This document shows, piece by piece, positions 15,951 through 25,172 of a stretch of DNA of 39,988 bases. Both the position numbers and the translations under genes were made by a program. Origin of the DNA: Planctomycetaceae bacterium (GTDB lineage Bacteria; Planctomycetota; Planctomycetia; Planctomycetales; Planctomycetaceae); the NCBI GenBank assembly GCA_029243145.1, contig JAQWSQ010000109.1, forward strand, positions 1 through 39,988. The letters run 5' to 3'. The notes under the pieces were generated by a model. The model did not search any database. It was given only the letters and a program-made list of their open reading frames with translations, and was not told the DNA's origin. Position 1 is the first letter of the stretch. Each line of letters opens with the position of its first letter.

Positions 15951-18362
15951 ATGACTTTTTTGAATGCCGCAATTCTGTTCGGCCTTGGAATGACCGCAAT
16001 CCCGGTCATTCTGCATCTGTTATTGCGCAATCGGCCTAAGAAGCTGCCGTTTCCTGCATTACGGTTGTTGATGCAAACCAAAAAATCAAACACACGTCGG
16101 CTCAAACTCAAACACTTGTGGCTACTGTTATTGCGCGTTCTGCTAATCGCGCTGGTCGTCTTGGCATTGGCAAGGCCAACATTACCGGCTGCGGATTACT
16201 CACTCATCGGGGGGGATTATTTCCGACTGGGTCTCATTCTACTGCTCGCCGTCATCGCTGACCGCGTGATGTCCCATTTTGGGAATCGAAAACCATTACT
16301 ATCTTCGGTCTTCCGATCACGACAAGCTGCGTTTCGTAGCCTCATCGGAGTCACGGCATTTGTCTTGTTCTTACTGTTGTTCCTGTGGCCATACGGGGCT
16401 CGCATCACGGCACAGTGGAAAGACCCTCAATCCCCCATTCAAGAAAATTTCCCGGTCTCTGCCGTGCTATTATTTGATGTTTCGCCAAGCATGGAATATC
16501 GGGAGCAAAATTTCACTCGCCTGGATGCTTCTCGCGAAATGGCGGAACAGCTTCTTTCCCGATTGCCAAACGCCAGTCAGCTTTCTGTCACTCACAATGC
16601 CTCGAAAGACCCCGCCGTTTTTCTGAGCGATTCGACGGCTGCTCGTAATCGGCTCGACCAATTGCAAATCAATGAGCTGACGGAGACACTCGACCGTCGC
16701 GTGAAAGCAGCCATCGATTTACAAGTTCGAGATCGCGAGCGAATTCTGGACGAATTGGGGACATCAGCCGACACCGCAGACAATGATCGTTTCATTCGTG
16801 AAATCTATGTTTTTACGGACATGTCCGCGAGCGACTGGCGTCTGTCTGCTTCTCAGTCACTCCAAAAACAGATGGAAGAAAATCCGTGGTTGGCCGTTTA
16901 TCTGATTGATGTCAGTGCGGTCAGTTCTCGCAACATGACATTGGCTCATCCCAAATTGTCTGCCGAAAAAGTGGCCTTCAATTCCACACTCGTCATCCGC
17001 AGCGAATTACTTTCGACAGAGATCAACAACGACCATCAAACTGTAGAGTTATTCGTTCACGATGCGTCGGGAGAATTGGTAAAACAAGGGCGACAAGATA
17101 TATCGCTCTCTGAAGAGGGTGGGGCGGTGGTTGAGTTCCCGCTGAAGGCTCAACGACCCGGATTTCTGACAGGAGAGTTGCGACTCGTTTCATCCGACCC
17201 ACTTAACTTTGACAACGTCCGCTATTTCACAGTCGATGTCACCGAACCCTCACGAGTTCTGGTTGTTTCCAACGATCAGTCTCGGAGAGAATTGTTTTCG
17301 ACCATGCTCAAACAACTGCGATACAAGGTCTCCGAACAACCCCCCGCAGCGCTCGATAATGTTGAATTACCGAATTTCGATGTCATCTGTTTGTTGAGTG
17401 TCCAGGACATGTCATCAACGGCATGGTCACGTTTGGAAAATTTTGTTGAGACAGGTGGCGGACTCTTCATTTCCTTAGGCCAGAAAAACATTAACGCCAG
17501 CAGTTATCTCAATTCAGTGTCGGCAAAGAATTTACTACCCGGATTGCCGGCAGCATTTCTGAAATTTACACCACCCGAGTTTCTGGATTTTGGTCAAAAC
17601 GAACACCCTCTGGTCGGAAAAGCGGACGAACTACTCGTGCCGGATGGTTTCGCAGGAGCCGAAATTCGCCGATGGTGGAAAGTCGATGTGGCAGACGATG
17701 CAAGAACGATTTTGTCATACACAAAATCCGCTCAAACACCGGCTCTGCTGGAACGTGCCGTCGGACGTGGCCGAGTCCTGATGTTGACGACCTCGATTGA
17801 GCCGGGAGACTGGAACGATCTGTTTTATTCCGGCCCCGCGTTTTTCATTCTCTCTGACCTGATGCTGCAATCACTTCGCCCGCGAGACATGCGATCACAC
17901 AACTTACAAGTGGGTGAGTCTGCCGTTATTCCTCTGCCGCGAAACCGTGAGTTTAGTCAGTATTTGTTTCGCACTCCGGGACTCGAACAGACAGGCGGTA
18001 ACATTGAACCCGGAGCCGAACAATTGCCACTTGGCCAAGTGGCACAGGCTGGACATTACGATTTTCGCTCAAAACCAAACGGTTACCGCATCGTCTTCTC
18101 CGCCAACATCACCGAATCGGAGTCGGACTTAACTCGTTTGACTGATCCAGACTTAACCGATTTGTTTGGAGAAGGACGTTATGGAATTGCCCGCTCACTG
18201 GAAGAACTCGAACCCGTGGTCCGTAGTCGTCGTTTGGGACAAGAAGTGGTTCCTCTGTTAGTGATTCTGGCGGCGATACTTTTTGCTTTGGAACAATTGA
18301 TTGCCAATCGCTTTTACAATGATGACCTCTCCGCATCTTCCTCCCTGAAAGAAGCTCTCTGA
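15951..18362 (+). CDS. BatA/VWA-domain membrane protein
   Basis: The 803-residue product opens with the BatA (aerotolerance regulator N-terminal) module: a membrane helix, 'LRNRPKKLPFPALRLLMQ', and a second helix. Two further membrane segments (about 91-105 and 131-149) follow. A von Willebrand A domain has the MIDAS motif DVSPS at 176-180. The middle (about 440-560) looks like a glutamine-amidotransferase-like fold ('NFDVICLLSVQDMSSTAW', 'VETGGGLFISLG'). A C-terminal helix (about 763-785) anchors the end. Related proteins occur beside MoxR ATPases and DUF58 proteins. Here those partners are absent from the window, with an APC permease upstream instead. The next gene starts 19 bases downstream. 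Confidence 0.82.
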   Translation: MTFLNAAILFGLGMTAIPVILHLLLRNRPKKLPFPALRLLMQTKKSNTRRLKLKHLWLLLLRVLLIALVVLALARPTLPAADYSLIGGDYFRLGLILLLAVIADRVMSHFGNRKPLLSSVFRSRQAAFRSLIGVTAFVLFLLLFLWPYGARITAQWKDPQSPIQENFPVSAVLLFDVSPSMEYREQNFTRLDASREMAEQLLSRLPNASQLSVTHNASKDPAVFLSDSTAARNRLDQLQINELTETLDRRVKAAIDLQVRDRERILDELGTSADTADNDRFIREIYVFTDMSASDWRLSASQSLQKQMEENPWLAVYLIDVSAVSSRNMTLAHPKLSAEKVAFNSTLVIRSELLSTEINNDHQTVELFVHDASGELVKQGRQDISLSEEGGAVVEFPLKAQRPGFLTGELRLVSSDPLNFDNVRYFTVDVTEPSRVLVVSNDQSRRELFSTMLKQLRYKVSEQPPAALDNVELPNFDVICLLSVQDMSSTAWSRLENFVETGGGLFISLGQKNINASSYLNSVSAKNLLPGLPAAFLKFTPPEFLDFGQNEHPLVGKADELLVPDGFAGAEIRRWWKVDVADDARTILSYTKSAQTPALLERAVGRGRVLMLTTSIEPGDWNDLFYSGPAFFILSDLMLQSLRPRDMRSHNLQVGESAVIPLPRNREFSQYLFRTPGLEQTGGNIEPGAEQLPLGQVAQAGHYDFRSKPNGYRIVFSANITESESDLTRLTDPDLTDLFGEGRYGIARSLEELEPVVRSRRLGQEVVPLLVILAAILFALEQLIANRFYNDDLSASSSLKEAL

Positions 18363-18381
18363 AAGGATTATCACTGCTGAA

Positions 18382-20655
18382 ATGAAAATGGTATTCTCCC
18401 CCATCATGAGTTGGCCAGCGACGTTATTGATCGCCGCTGCGCTGGGTTTTGTGATCTGGTGGAGCTATCGACCCAAACTCAAACGACTCTCGCCGTTTCG
18501 GGGTCGATTATTGTTAACGCTGCGAGCTACCTCCCTCTTGGTACTTTTGCTCGTGATGCTACGCCCTTCGTTAGAATTCACCTCCAGTGAAACTGAAGGA
18601 ATGGTTCTGATCATCGCCGGCGACTCCTCTCGCAGTATGGAAACCCCCGATGGGCTTGGTTCACAATCACGACGGCAAGCATTACTCAACACATTGAATG
18701 AAAATCAGGAGACTCTCGAAGGCCTCTCTGAGAAAGTCACCATTCTGCGATACGATTTTGATGAAACGCTGGTTGAGCGAGATAAGCTAGATCTTTTAAC
18801 CACCGGCGAACAAACCGCGGTGGGAGCAAGCCTGGAAAAACTGTTGCAAGAGACAGGCAACGAACGTGTCGTGGGTGTGCTACTAATGACAGACGGAGCA
18901 CAGCGTGCATTTGCTCCGCTGAATATCGACCCAAGAACAATCGCGCTCAGGTATGGTGAACAGCGAATCCCCATCCATCCTGTTCCCTTCGGAGGGACGG
19001 GACAAAGTGAAAACGCTCTGGACTTGGTCGTCGAAGAACTGTTTGTCGATCCGATTGCGTTTGAAAAGACCACCATTCCGGTCACCATCCGCTTGCGAGC
19101 ATTGGGGGCTGCCGGTCGAAAAATCAGAGTGAAACTGTTGGTCGAAGAACGCCGCGGACGGGCTCCCGGAGATGTGGGAACGATGGGAATCCCCTTGATC
19201 ACGGGAGATGACCGCCCCGTGAAAGAAATCACGATCAACTCGTCTAACGAAGTGCAAACAATCGACCTCAGCTTCACGCCTCAAACGACGGGAGAATTCA
19301 AACTCCGCGTTGAAGCGGAGCCTCTCTCCAAAGAAGTGAAGACCGTCAACAATTCTCGGGAGACGATTATTACCGTCCAAAAAGGTGGTATTCGAGTCGC
19401 CTATCTACATTCGATTCCCCCAGAAGCGAAGTTCATTCTCAAAGTGGGAGGCACAGAACAAATCCAGATTGAATCGAACTTGATGTATCTGGGGGCGTTG
19501 CAAAAGCAAAACCGTATTCCCGATGACTGGTTCGAACCAAATCGGTTTGATGTTTATATGATAGGCGACATCCCCGCAGAGCTGCTCTCTGACGAACAAA
19601 TGACGGCTCTCGCGGAACGTGTCTCGGAAGATGGAGCCGGCTTGATGATGCTGGGCGGATTACGAAGTTTTGGCCCTGGAGGTTATGCGGGCACACCGTT
19701 GGAAAAACTGTTGCCGGTGGTGATGAAAGAAGCAGAAAAGTCCGATGGTCGCGTGTCTCCCGACCTACACTACTTCCGAGATCTGCAAATGCGACCAACA
19801 CCACGCGGTCGGTCTCATTATCTGATGCGACTCGATAACTCGGCAAACCCGGCAGAAATTTGGTCGGAACTTCCCCCGTTACAAAAAGCGAACAAACTAC
19901 AAAAACGTCACCCACTCGTCCAAGTGCTTGCGGAAAGTGAGGAGGGAGCACCGCTATTGTTTGCGCAGGAATTCGGACCAGCACGCGTGTTGGCTTTCGC
20001 CGGGGACACAACATGGTTATGGCATTTGAATGGTTTTCAAGAAGAGCATACGCGATTTTGGCAACAGATCATTCTATGGCTGTCCCGCAAAGAGCTTGAT
20101 AGCGACTCCTCAGTCTGGGCGCGTGTTGATCCTCGAAACTTTCGCCTGGGGCAACGTGTGCCGATCACTTTTGGTGCTCGCAATGACCGGGGAGAACCGT
20201 TGGCCGATGCAATCTTTCAGGTCACTGTGAAAACTCCCGATGGCAACGAGTTCTCACCCTCACTTCTAGGATCCGGGGGAGAACGCAGGATCGAAGTGAT
20301 CGATACTGACCAACCCGGTGACTATTGGGTCAAAATAGACGCGATACGTGATGGACAGCCGGTCGGCCCAACTGCTTGGACACGTTTTCTGATTGATGCC
20401 GGTGATCCTGAACTCGACAATCCCGCAGCCGACTTCCAACTCCTTGAGGAAATTGCGAAATTGAGCGGTGGTTCGATGATTCCACCCGAAGATCTCGACG
20501 ATTATTTAAAACAATTGCAGGACGAGCGATTACCGAGCCAGGAATTGACTGAAATTCGCAGAACCTCTTTATGGGACAACAGTTACGTAATGATTTTGTT
20601 TGTAGTGATCATTTCTTCAGAATGGTTCCTACGTAAGAAGAATGGTTTGGTTTAA
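18382..20655 (+). CDS. VWA and glutamine-amidotransferase-like membrane protein
   Basis: This 757-residue protein has two N-terminal membrane helices (about 12-28 and 43-61) and a VWA domain with MIDAS DSSRS (81-85). A beta-rich middle follows, then a class I glutamine-amidotransferase-like domain (about 385-470; 'DVYMIGDIPAELLSDEQ', 'DGAGLMMLGGLRSFGPGGY'). A final membrane helix is near 735-752. The amidotransferase-like fold lacks an obvious catalytic Cys, so it is probably structural. It is a paralogue-like partner of the preceding protein and shares its layout. AAAGGA lies just after the previous stop. Proteins of this kind are taken to be envelope-associated; their exact role is unknown. 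Confidence 0.82.
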   Translation: MKMVFSPIMSWPATLLIAAALGFVIWWSYRPKLKRLSPFRGRLLLTLRATSLLVLLLVMLRPSLEFTSSETEGMVLIIAGDSSRSMETPDGLGSQSRRQALLNTLNENQETLEGLSEKVTILRYDFDETLVERDKLDLLTTGEQTAVGASLEKLLQETGNERVVGVLLMTDGAQRAFAPLNIDPRTIALRYGEQRIPIHPVPFGGTGQSENALDLVVEELFVDPIAFEKTTIPVTIRLRALGAAGRKIRVKLLVEERRGRAPGDVGTMGIPLITGDDRPVKEITINSSNEVQTIDLSFTPQTTGEFKLRVEAEPLSKEVKTVNNSRETIITVQKGGIRVAYLHSIPPEAKFILKVGGTEQIQIESNLMYLGALQKQNRIPDDWFEPNRFDVYMIGDIPAELLSDEQMTALAERVSEDGAGLMMLGGLRSFGPGGYAGTPLEKLLPVVMKEAEKSDGRVSPDLHYFRDLQMRPTPRGRSHYLMRLDNSANPAEIWSELPPLQKANKLQKRHPLVQVLAESEEGAPLLFAQEFGPARVLAFAGDTTWLWHLNGFQEEHTRFWQQIILWLSRKELDSDSSVWARVDPRNFRLGQRVPITFGARNDRGEPLADAIFQVTVKTPDGNEFSPSLLGSGGERRIEVIDTDQPGDYWVKIDAIRDGQPVGPTAWTRFLIDAGDPELDNPAADFQLLEEIAKLSGGSMIPPEDLDDYLKQLQDERLPSQELTEIRRTSLWDNSYVMILFVVIISSEWFLRKKNGLV

Positions 20656-20742
20656 CGGTTCGTCGGGAACTCTTGTCCTTTCATGAGCGTCTTTGTCGAT
20701 AGAATGAACATGAGTCATTGAACATCGGAAACTGGGTATTTC

Positions 20743-23700
20743 ATGTCATCCACCACTCCATCCAAAGCTTCTTCAAAATATGTCGAGTACGATGAATTCG
20801 TCGACTATCAGTTGGAAAAAACGCGCAGTGAGATCAAGTGGAACGATGTACTAACCACACTGGCCGGCATTGCCACACTCACACTCGCATATCTGTTCAT
20901 GTTCACAATGTTAGATCATTGGGTTATCGACGGAGGCTTCACACGTTCGGCACGAGCCATATTTTTATTCTCACTGGTGATTGTGAGCGCAGGATGGGTG
21001 CTCTGGAAAATTGTGATCCCTTGGTGGCGAAAAGTGCATGCTTTATTTGCGGCTCGCATGATTGAAGAACATGTCCCCGGTTTAAAAAGCAATCTCATCA
21101 ATTTAATCGATCTCGAATCGGCAGGACATAAACCGAATCCTTCGATTCTCAGAGCGATGGAGAAACGATCAGCCGTCGAACTCTCAAAAGTTGATATGGA
21201 GAATGTGATTGATCGCCGACAGCTCTTACGAATTTGTGTCATTCTGCTCGGAGTCGTCGTTCTCTTTTGCCTCTACGCACTCTTCAGCCCGAAACCAATT
21301 TCATTTCTACGACCTCTCACAATCGCCAATGTCCCTGTGGCGACGCAGACGCGAATTGTGGAAGTGAAACCGGGTGATATTTCTGTTCTCGCACGCCGAT
21401 CTTTACCTGTGACGGTCACCCTGCGTGACAAGAAACCGGATCGCGTTCTGTTCCATTACACGACGGACGACGAATCATTCGTGAACGAAGAATTGGAGAT
21501 GCAACCGAATGAGGAAAAAGAGGGCGAGTATTTGTTGATGTTTGCGGGTGAGAACGGCGATGGCATCGGTCAGAAAACAACCTATTATGTCACAGCCGGT
21601 GATGCTCGTTCCGAGACATTCACCATTGGGGTGCAACAAGTCCCCACGGCGACCATCGAGCGAATTGAATATCGTTATCCAAATTATATGGAACTGGAGC
21701 CGCGATCACAGTTCATCGGAGCCATTGATGCCTGGGAAGGCACCGATATTTTTCTGGACGCCCGCATCGGGAATGATGTTCCGGTGAAATCGGCAGTTGT
21801 GCAGTTCGTTGATTCCGACATGAACTCAACAGGATATGAAGAAGTTCCACTAACTGTGATCGACGGCAATCGTTTGCAAGGTTCGTGGAAACTGGAATTT
21901 CGCAATGACGGAACCTACGCACGAGAGTACCGAATTCTGTGCAAGTCGGAAGCAGGACTCAGTGAAGACGATCCTCCCACATATCCGATTCTCATCCGCC
22001 CCGACACGGCCCCCGAAGTGGGATTCGTCGATCCTTCGGGAGACATCGAACGTCCCGCGAATGCAGTCATCCCATTGGTTTACAAAGCCAGAGATCCAGA
22101 TTTCCAACTCCGGTATGTGACACTCCGCGTGGAAAAAGAAGGGGAAGAACTGCAAAGCTATCAACTCTTTGGTGGGCAACAGAAAGCGGTCGCGGATCGA
22201 TTTCGCTGGGAATTGAAACCGCTGGGACTCCAGCCGGGAGACATCGTCAGCTTCGCGTTGGAAGCCCGCGACAACAAACAACCCTTTGGGAATCGTCGTT
22301 CCTCGCAACCACTCAAATTGACCATCACGGCTCCTGCCGAGCCAGAAGTGATCGAAGAACAACTTCGCAAAGAGGAAGCCGAGCAGGAACCTCAACTGCA
22401 AGACGAACAACAAGATGCCGCTGAAGAGAACGGCGAAGAAGGTGGTGACTCATCCTCCGAAGAAGCCGGTGAAGAATCTGGCGAGAACACCTCTGAAGCG
22501 GGGACCGAAGAGACAGAGGGCAACAAATCAGAAGACAATAAAAGTGGTCCGCCAAAAGGAGACCAACCGAAGGATAAAAACTCAGACCCGCAGAACAAGC
22601 AGCAAGAAGATCAACCGAAAGAAGGAGACAATCCGACTCCCGACGATCAACCAAAAGCTGAGCCATCTGACACGGACGGTATGGGCGATGAATCTGAAAT
22701 GCCAGAAACTGGTGAAGAAAACGGAAAACAGGAAGGAGAGCCAAACGCCCTCAAAAATGATGGCACCGACGATGCCGAGGCTCTCGAAAAGATCATCAAG
22801 GATCAGAAAGAGAAGGGGGACCAAGCATCGGGAGCTGGTGAGAGTGGTGAAGAACAATCCGGCGAAGAGGGTGGCTCAGGCGCAGAAATGCCCGATGACG
22901 AAGCCTCCAACGATCCCGCTCAACCGGGAGCCGGTAACGGTGCCAACAAAAAAGAGCAGAAGTCGGACGATCCCAAGAATCCCGGCAACAAAGTGGATAT
23001 TCCCTCGAACGATGAGACGGGTGAAGAGAGCGAGGGCCCCGGTGACGAGAAACGCCCCGGCGACCCTAATGCAAAAGGAACCGGAACACCTGAAGAGAAT
23101 GCCAATTCCGAAAACGCCACCAAAGCCAATGATCCTGACAACATCAAACGAAAAGACGGTACCGACCCGAGTACAGTTCCTTCCGAGGATCCCCATAATT
23201 CCGACAATCCCAAAAAAGAAAACACCGATCAATCTACGGACCGACCTCCCAATGCGGGGGAAGAAAAAGGAAATCCGAACAGCCCCGGCGCGAAAAACCA
23301 ACCTGATGGACCCGATCGCCCCGATCCGGGCGAAGGCGATCCAAAAGAGCAACGCTCGAAAAACCCGGATTCGGGAGAGACCGGAAGTTCTCAACAAGCT
23401 TCTGATGGTCAAAAAGGCGGCACCGAAAAAGGGAACGGCGAAAGCACAGAAAAACCAGGTGACACAGCAGAGAATCCCGAAGGGAAACCGGGTGGCAAGC
23501 CGGGAGAACCGATGTCTGATCAAAAACAATCAGGCGAAGGAAAACCGGGAAGCGAGAAATCATCAAAGGGAGAAGGGAAAGGGGAATCTTCGGGTGAAGG
23601 TTCCGGTAGTGGAGAAGGGAAGGGGGATCCAAAAGGTGAACTCGGCGAAGGCTCTGCGGGAGGAATAGGGACAAAGCCCGGCACGAACGGCGGTGGAGCC

Positions 23701-24144
23701 GGTTCGAGTGAAGCAGGTCCAAGCAGTGATTCAGGAAAGACCAGCTCGGGAACTCCTGAAGAACAAAACCTCGATCACGCCAAACAAGCCGCCGATCTTG
23801 TATTGAAACGTCTGGAACAACAACTCAAACGGGGAGAAGTGAGCGACGAATTGCTCGATGAACTCGGTTGGACTGAAGGACAAATGCGAGCATTTGCTGA
23901 TCGAATGCGCCAACAACTCGCACAGAATCGAGCAGAATTGACGAACGAGGAACAAATCCGACAGCGTCAGTTTGAAGAGATGTTAAAAAACATGAATTTC
24001 CAACCCAAAGAGGAAACGTCTCAAAGTAATAACTCTCAGCTAGGTCGAGCGACTCGAAGTTTCGGCAGTCGAAACATTCCCGTACCCATCGAATACCGGG
24101 ATGCGTACGAAGCATTCACGCGTGAATTGGGGCGTAAGAAGTAA
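20743..24144 (+). CDS. Large membrane protein with a long charged low-complexity region (DUF4175-like)
   Basis: The 1133-residue product has three N-terminal membrane helices (about 37-57, 72-92 and 164-186). A beta-rich extracytoplasmic region follows to about residue 535. Next come about 470 residues dominated by Glu, Gly, Lys, Asn, Asp, Pro, Ser and Gln (about 536-1006). The C-terminal part is helical ('AADLVLKRLEQQLKRGEVSD', 'FADRMRQQLAQN'). The layout resembles DUF4175-type proteins next to BatA/VWA genes in other planctomycetes. The low-complexity region is likely disordered. It leaves long spurious open frames on both strands. It ends the co-directional block begun at 15951. Confidence 0.75.
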   Translation: MSSTTPSKASSKYVEYDEFVDYQLEKTRSEIKWNDVLTTLAGIATLTLAYLFMFTMLDHWVIDGGFTRSARAIFLFSLVIVSAGWVLWKIVIPWWRKVHALFAARMIEEHVPGLKSNLINLIDLESAGHKPNPSILRAMEKRSAVELSKVDMENVIDRRQLLRICVILLGVVVLFCLYALFSPKPISFLRPLTIANVPVATQTRIVEVKPGDISVLARRSLPVTVTLRDKKPDRVLFHYTTDDESFVNEELEMQPNEEKEGEYLLMFAGENGDGIGQKTTYYVTAGDARSETFTIGVQQVPTATIERIEYRYPNYMELEPRSQFIGAIDAWEGTDIFLDARIGNDVPVKSAVVQFVDSDMNSTGYEEVPLTVIDGNRLQGSWKLEFRNDGTYAREYRILCKSEAGLSEDDPPTYPILIRPDTAPEVGFVDPSGDIERPANAVIPLVYKARDPDFQLRYVTLRVEKEGEELQSYQLFGGQQKAVADRFRWELKPLGLQPGDIVSFALEARDNKQPFGNRRSSQPLKLTITAPAEPEVIEEQLRKEEAEQEPQLQDEQQDAAEENGEEGGDSSSEEAGEESGENTSEAGTEETEGNKSEDNKSGPPKGDQPKDKNSDPQNKQQEDQPKEGDNPTPDDQPKAEPSDTDGMGDESEMPETGEENGKQEGEPNALKNDGTDDAEALEKIIKDQKEKGDQASGAGESGEEQSGEEGGSGAEMPDDEASNDPAQPGAGNGANKKEQKSDDPKNPGNKVDIPSNDETGEESEGPGDEKRPGDPNAKGTGTPEENANSENATKANDPDNIKRKDGTDPSTVPSEDPHNSDNPKKENTDQSTDRPPNAGEEKGNPNSPGAKNQPDGPDRPDPGEGDPKEQRSKNPDSGETGSSQQASDGQKGGTEKGNGESTEKPGDTAENPEGKPGGKPGEPMSDQKQSGEGKPGSEKSSKGEGKGESSGEGSGSGEGKGDPKGELGEGSAGGIGTKPGTNGGGAGSSEAGPSSDSGKTSSGTPEEQNLDHAKQAADLVLKRLEQQLKRGEVSDELLDELGWTEGQMRAFADRMRQQLAQNRAELTNEEQIRQRQFEEMLKNMNFQPKEETSQSNNSQLGRATRSFGSRNIPVPIEYRDAYEAFTRELGRKK

Positions 24145-24171
24145 GGATGCAAGCGGCATTCATTGGCATCC
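24145..24171. terminator. Possible bidirectional terminator hairpin
   Basis: GGATGC (24145-24150) pairs perfectly with GCATCC (24166-24171) around a 15-base loop. It sits between two convergent genes, the large membrane protein and the nitrilase-family gene. The loop is long and there is no strong T-run, so the call is tentative. Confidence 0.3.
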
Positions 24172-24193
24172 ATTCTTGCTGGCAACTGATCTT

Positions 24194-25045
24194 CTACTCT
24201 CGTCCCGGTTTCGGTAGCTGATGAGCTTCAACGATACGATTGTAGAATTCCGGGCGACGGTCGGCGAGTCGATCAATCGAATGTTTTCCGGGAATTCGTT
24301 CCACTCGTTTCTTGCGAGCTGCTGCCGGATCAATATCGGCATAGAGAATCGCTTCGTCGCGATGATTGGCGACGGCCAATGTTTCTCCCGCAACACCACA
24401 AATTCGACTTTGACCAATGAAGTCATAACCTCGCTCGTGCCCAACACGATTGACGGCAGCGTAATAAACACCATTCTCCATCGCGCGAGTGTTAATCGCA
24501 TGCTCGGCGACATGCTCGGCACCGGGAGGCCAATTCGTGGGAAGCGCAATCAAGTCAGCCCCTAACAGGGTCAGCTCTCGTGACGACTCGGGAAAGGCAG
24601 AGTCGTAACAGATATTCAGACCCACCTTGAGATCTCCCGCATCGATCACATCAAAGGGCCGATCTCCGAACGTCGAAAACTGATCGACTCCCAAAAATGG
24701 CAGATGCACCTTGCGATATGCGCCCAGCAGACCATTCCCGTTGACCATCACCGCTGCGTTAAAAACACCGTTCTCACCAACCGGCTCCAACATTCCAAAG
24801 ACAACCATGCCACCAAAATCGGCACACGCATCAATCATCACCTGCACACTCGGTCCGGGAATAGGTTCCGCAAATTGACGGGCTTCTTCGAGAGAATCAA
24901 AACAGTAACCGTTGAGCGCACATTCCGGGAAGATGGTCAGGTCTGCTCCTTCTGCACGAGTTTCTTTGAACCGTGCGATCATCTTGTCGAGATTCTCGCT
25001 GACTTCTCCGATTTTTACATCCATTTGTATGCCGGCAATTTTCAT
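24194..25045 (-). CDS. Carbon-nitrogen hydrolase (nitrilase superfamily)
   Basis: The 283-residue enzyme has the full nitrilase triad: E41 in 'TIFPEC', K112 in 'YRKVHLPF' and C146 in 'LNICYDSAFPESSR'. Such proteins hydrolyse amides or nitriles, for example omega-amides, N-carbamoyl compounds or polyamine intermediates; which one is not visible. The length and closing 'RRPEFYNRIVE' fit the family. ATG 25045 begins directly with 'MKIAGIQMDV', the first strand. Upstream in-frame Met codons (to 25078) add residues with no homology look. It is divergent from the sulfatase and convergent with the large membrane protein. Confidence 0.9.
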   Translation of the reverse strand: MKIAGIQMDVKIGEVSENLDKMIARFKETRAEGADLTIFPECALNGYCFDSLEEARQFAEPIPGPSVQVMIDACADFGGMVVFGMLEPVGENGVFNAAVMVNGNGLLGAYRKVHLPFLGVDQFSTFGDRPFDVIDAGDLKVGLNICYDSAFPESSRELTLLGADLIALPTNWPPGAEHVAEHAINTRAMENGVYYAAVNRVGHERGYDFIGQSRICGVAGETLAVANHRDEAILYADIDPAAARKKRVERIPGKHSIDRLADRRPEFYNRIVEAHQLPKPGRE

Positions 25046-25172
25046 CGATCTCTCACTCATTCGTTTCAGGGCTTGCAATTGGGGCTTGTGTCATTGGAAG
25101 ATAGAGAACGTACCAAGCGGACGGGTTCACCACACACCAAAGAACTTTTTGCTTTCCCTGAAGGATACACGA

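Noticed and set aside
22415-23668. 417-codon open frame on the plus strand, and several long minus-strand frames in 22325-23722
   Set aside because: They are frame shadows of the low-complexity region of the large membrane protein; their compositions (Arg/Lys/Thr/Pro-rich or Phe/Arg/Leu-rich) are artefacts of its codons.
24912-25172. Upstream extension of the first sulfatase frame
   Set aside because: It lies antisense to the nitrilase-family gene and precedes a clean signal peptide with AAGGA at the right distance from ATG 25173.
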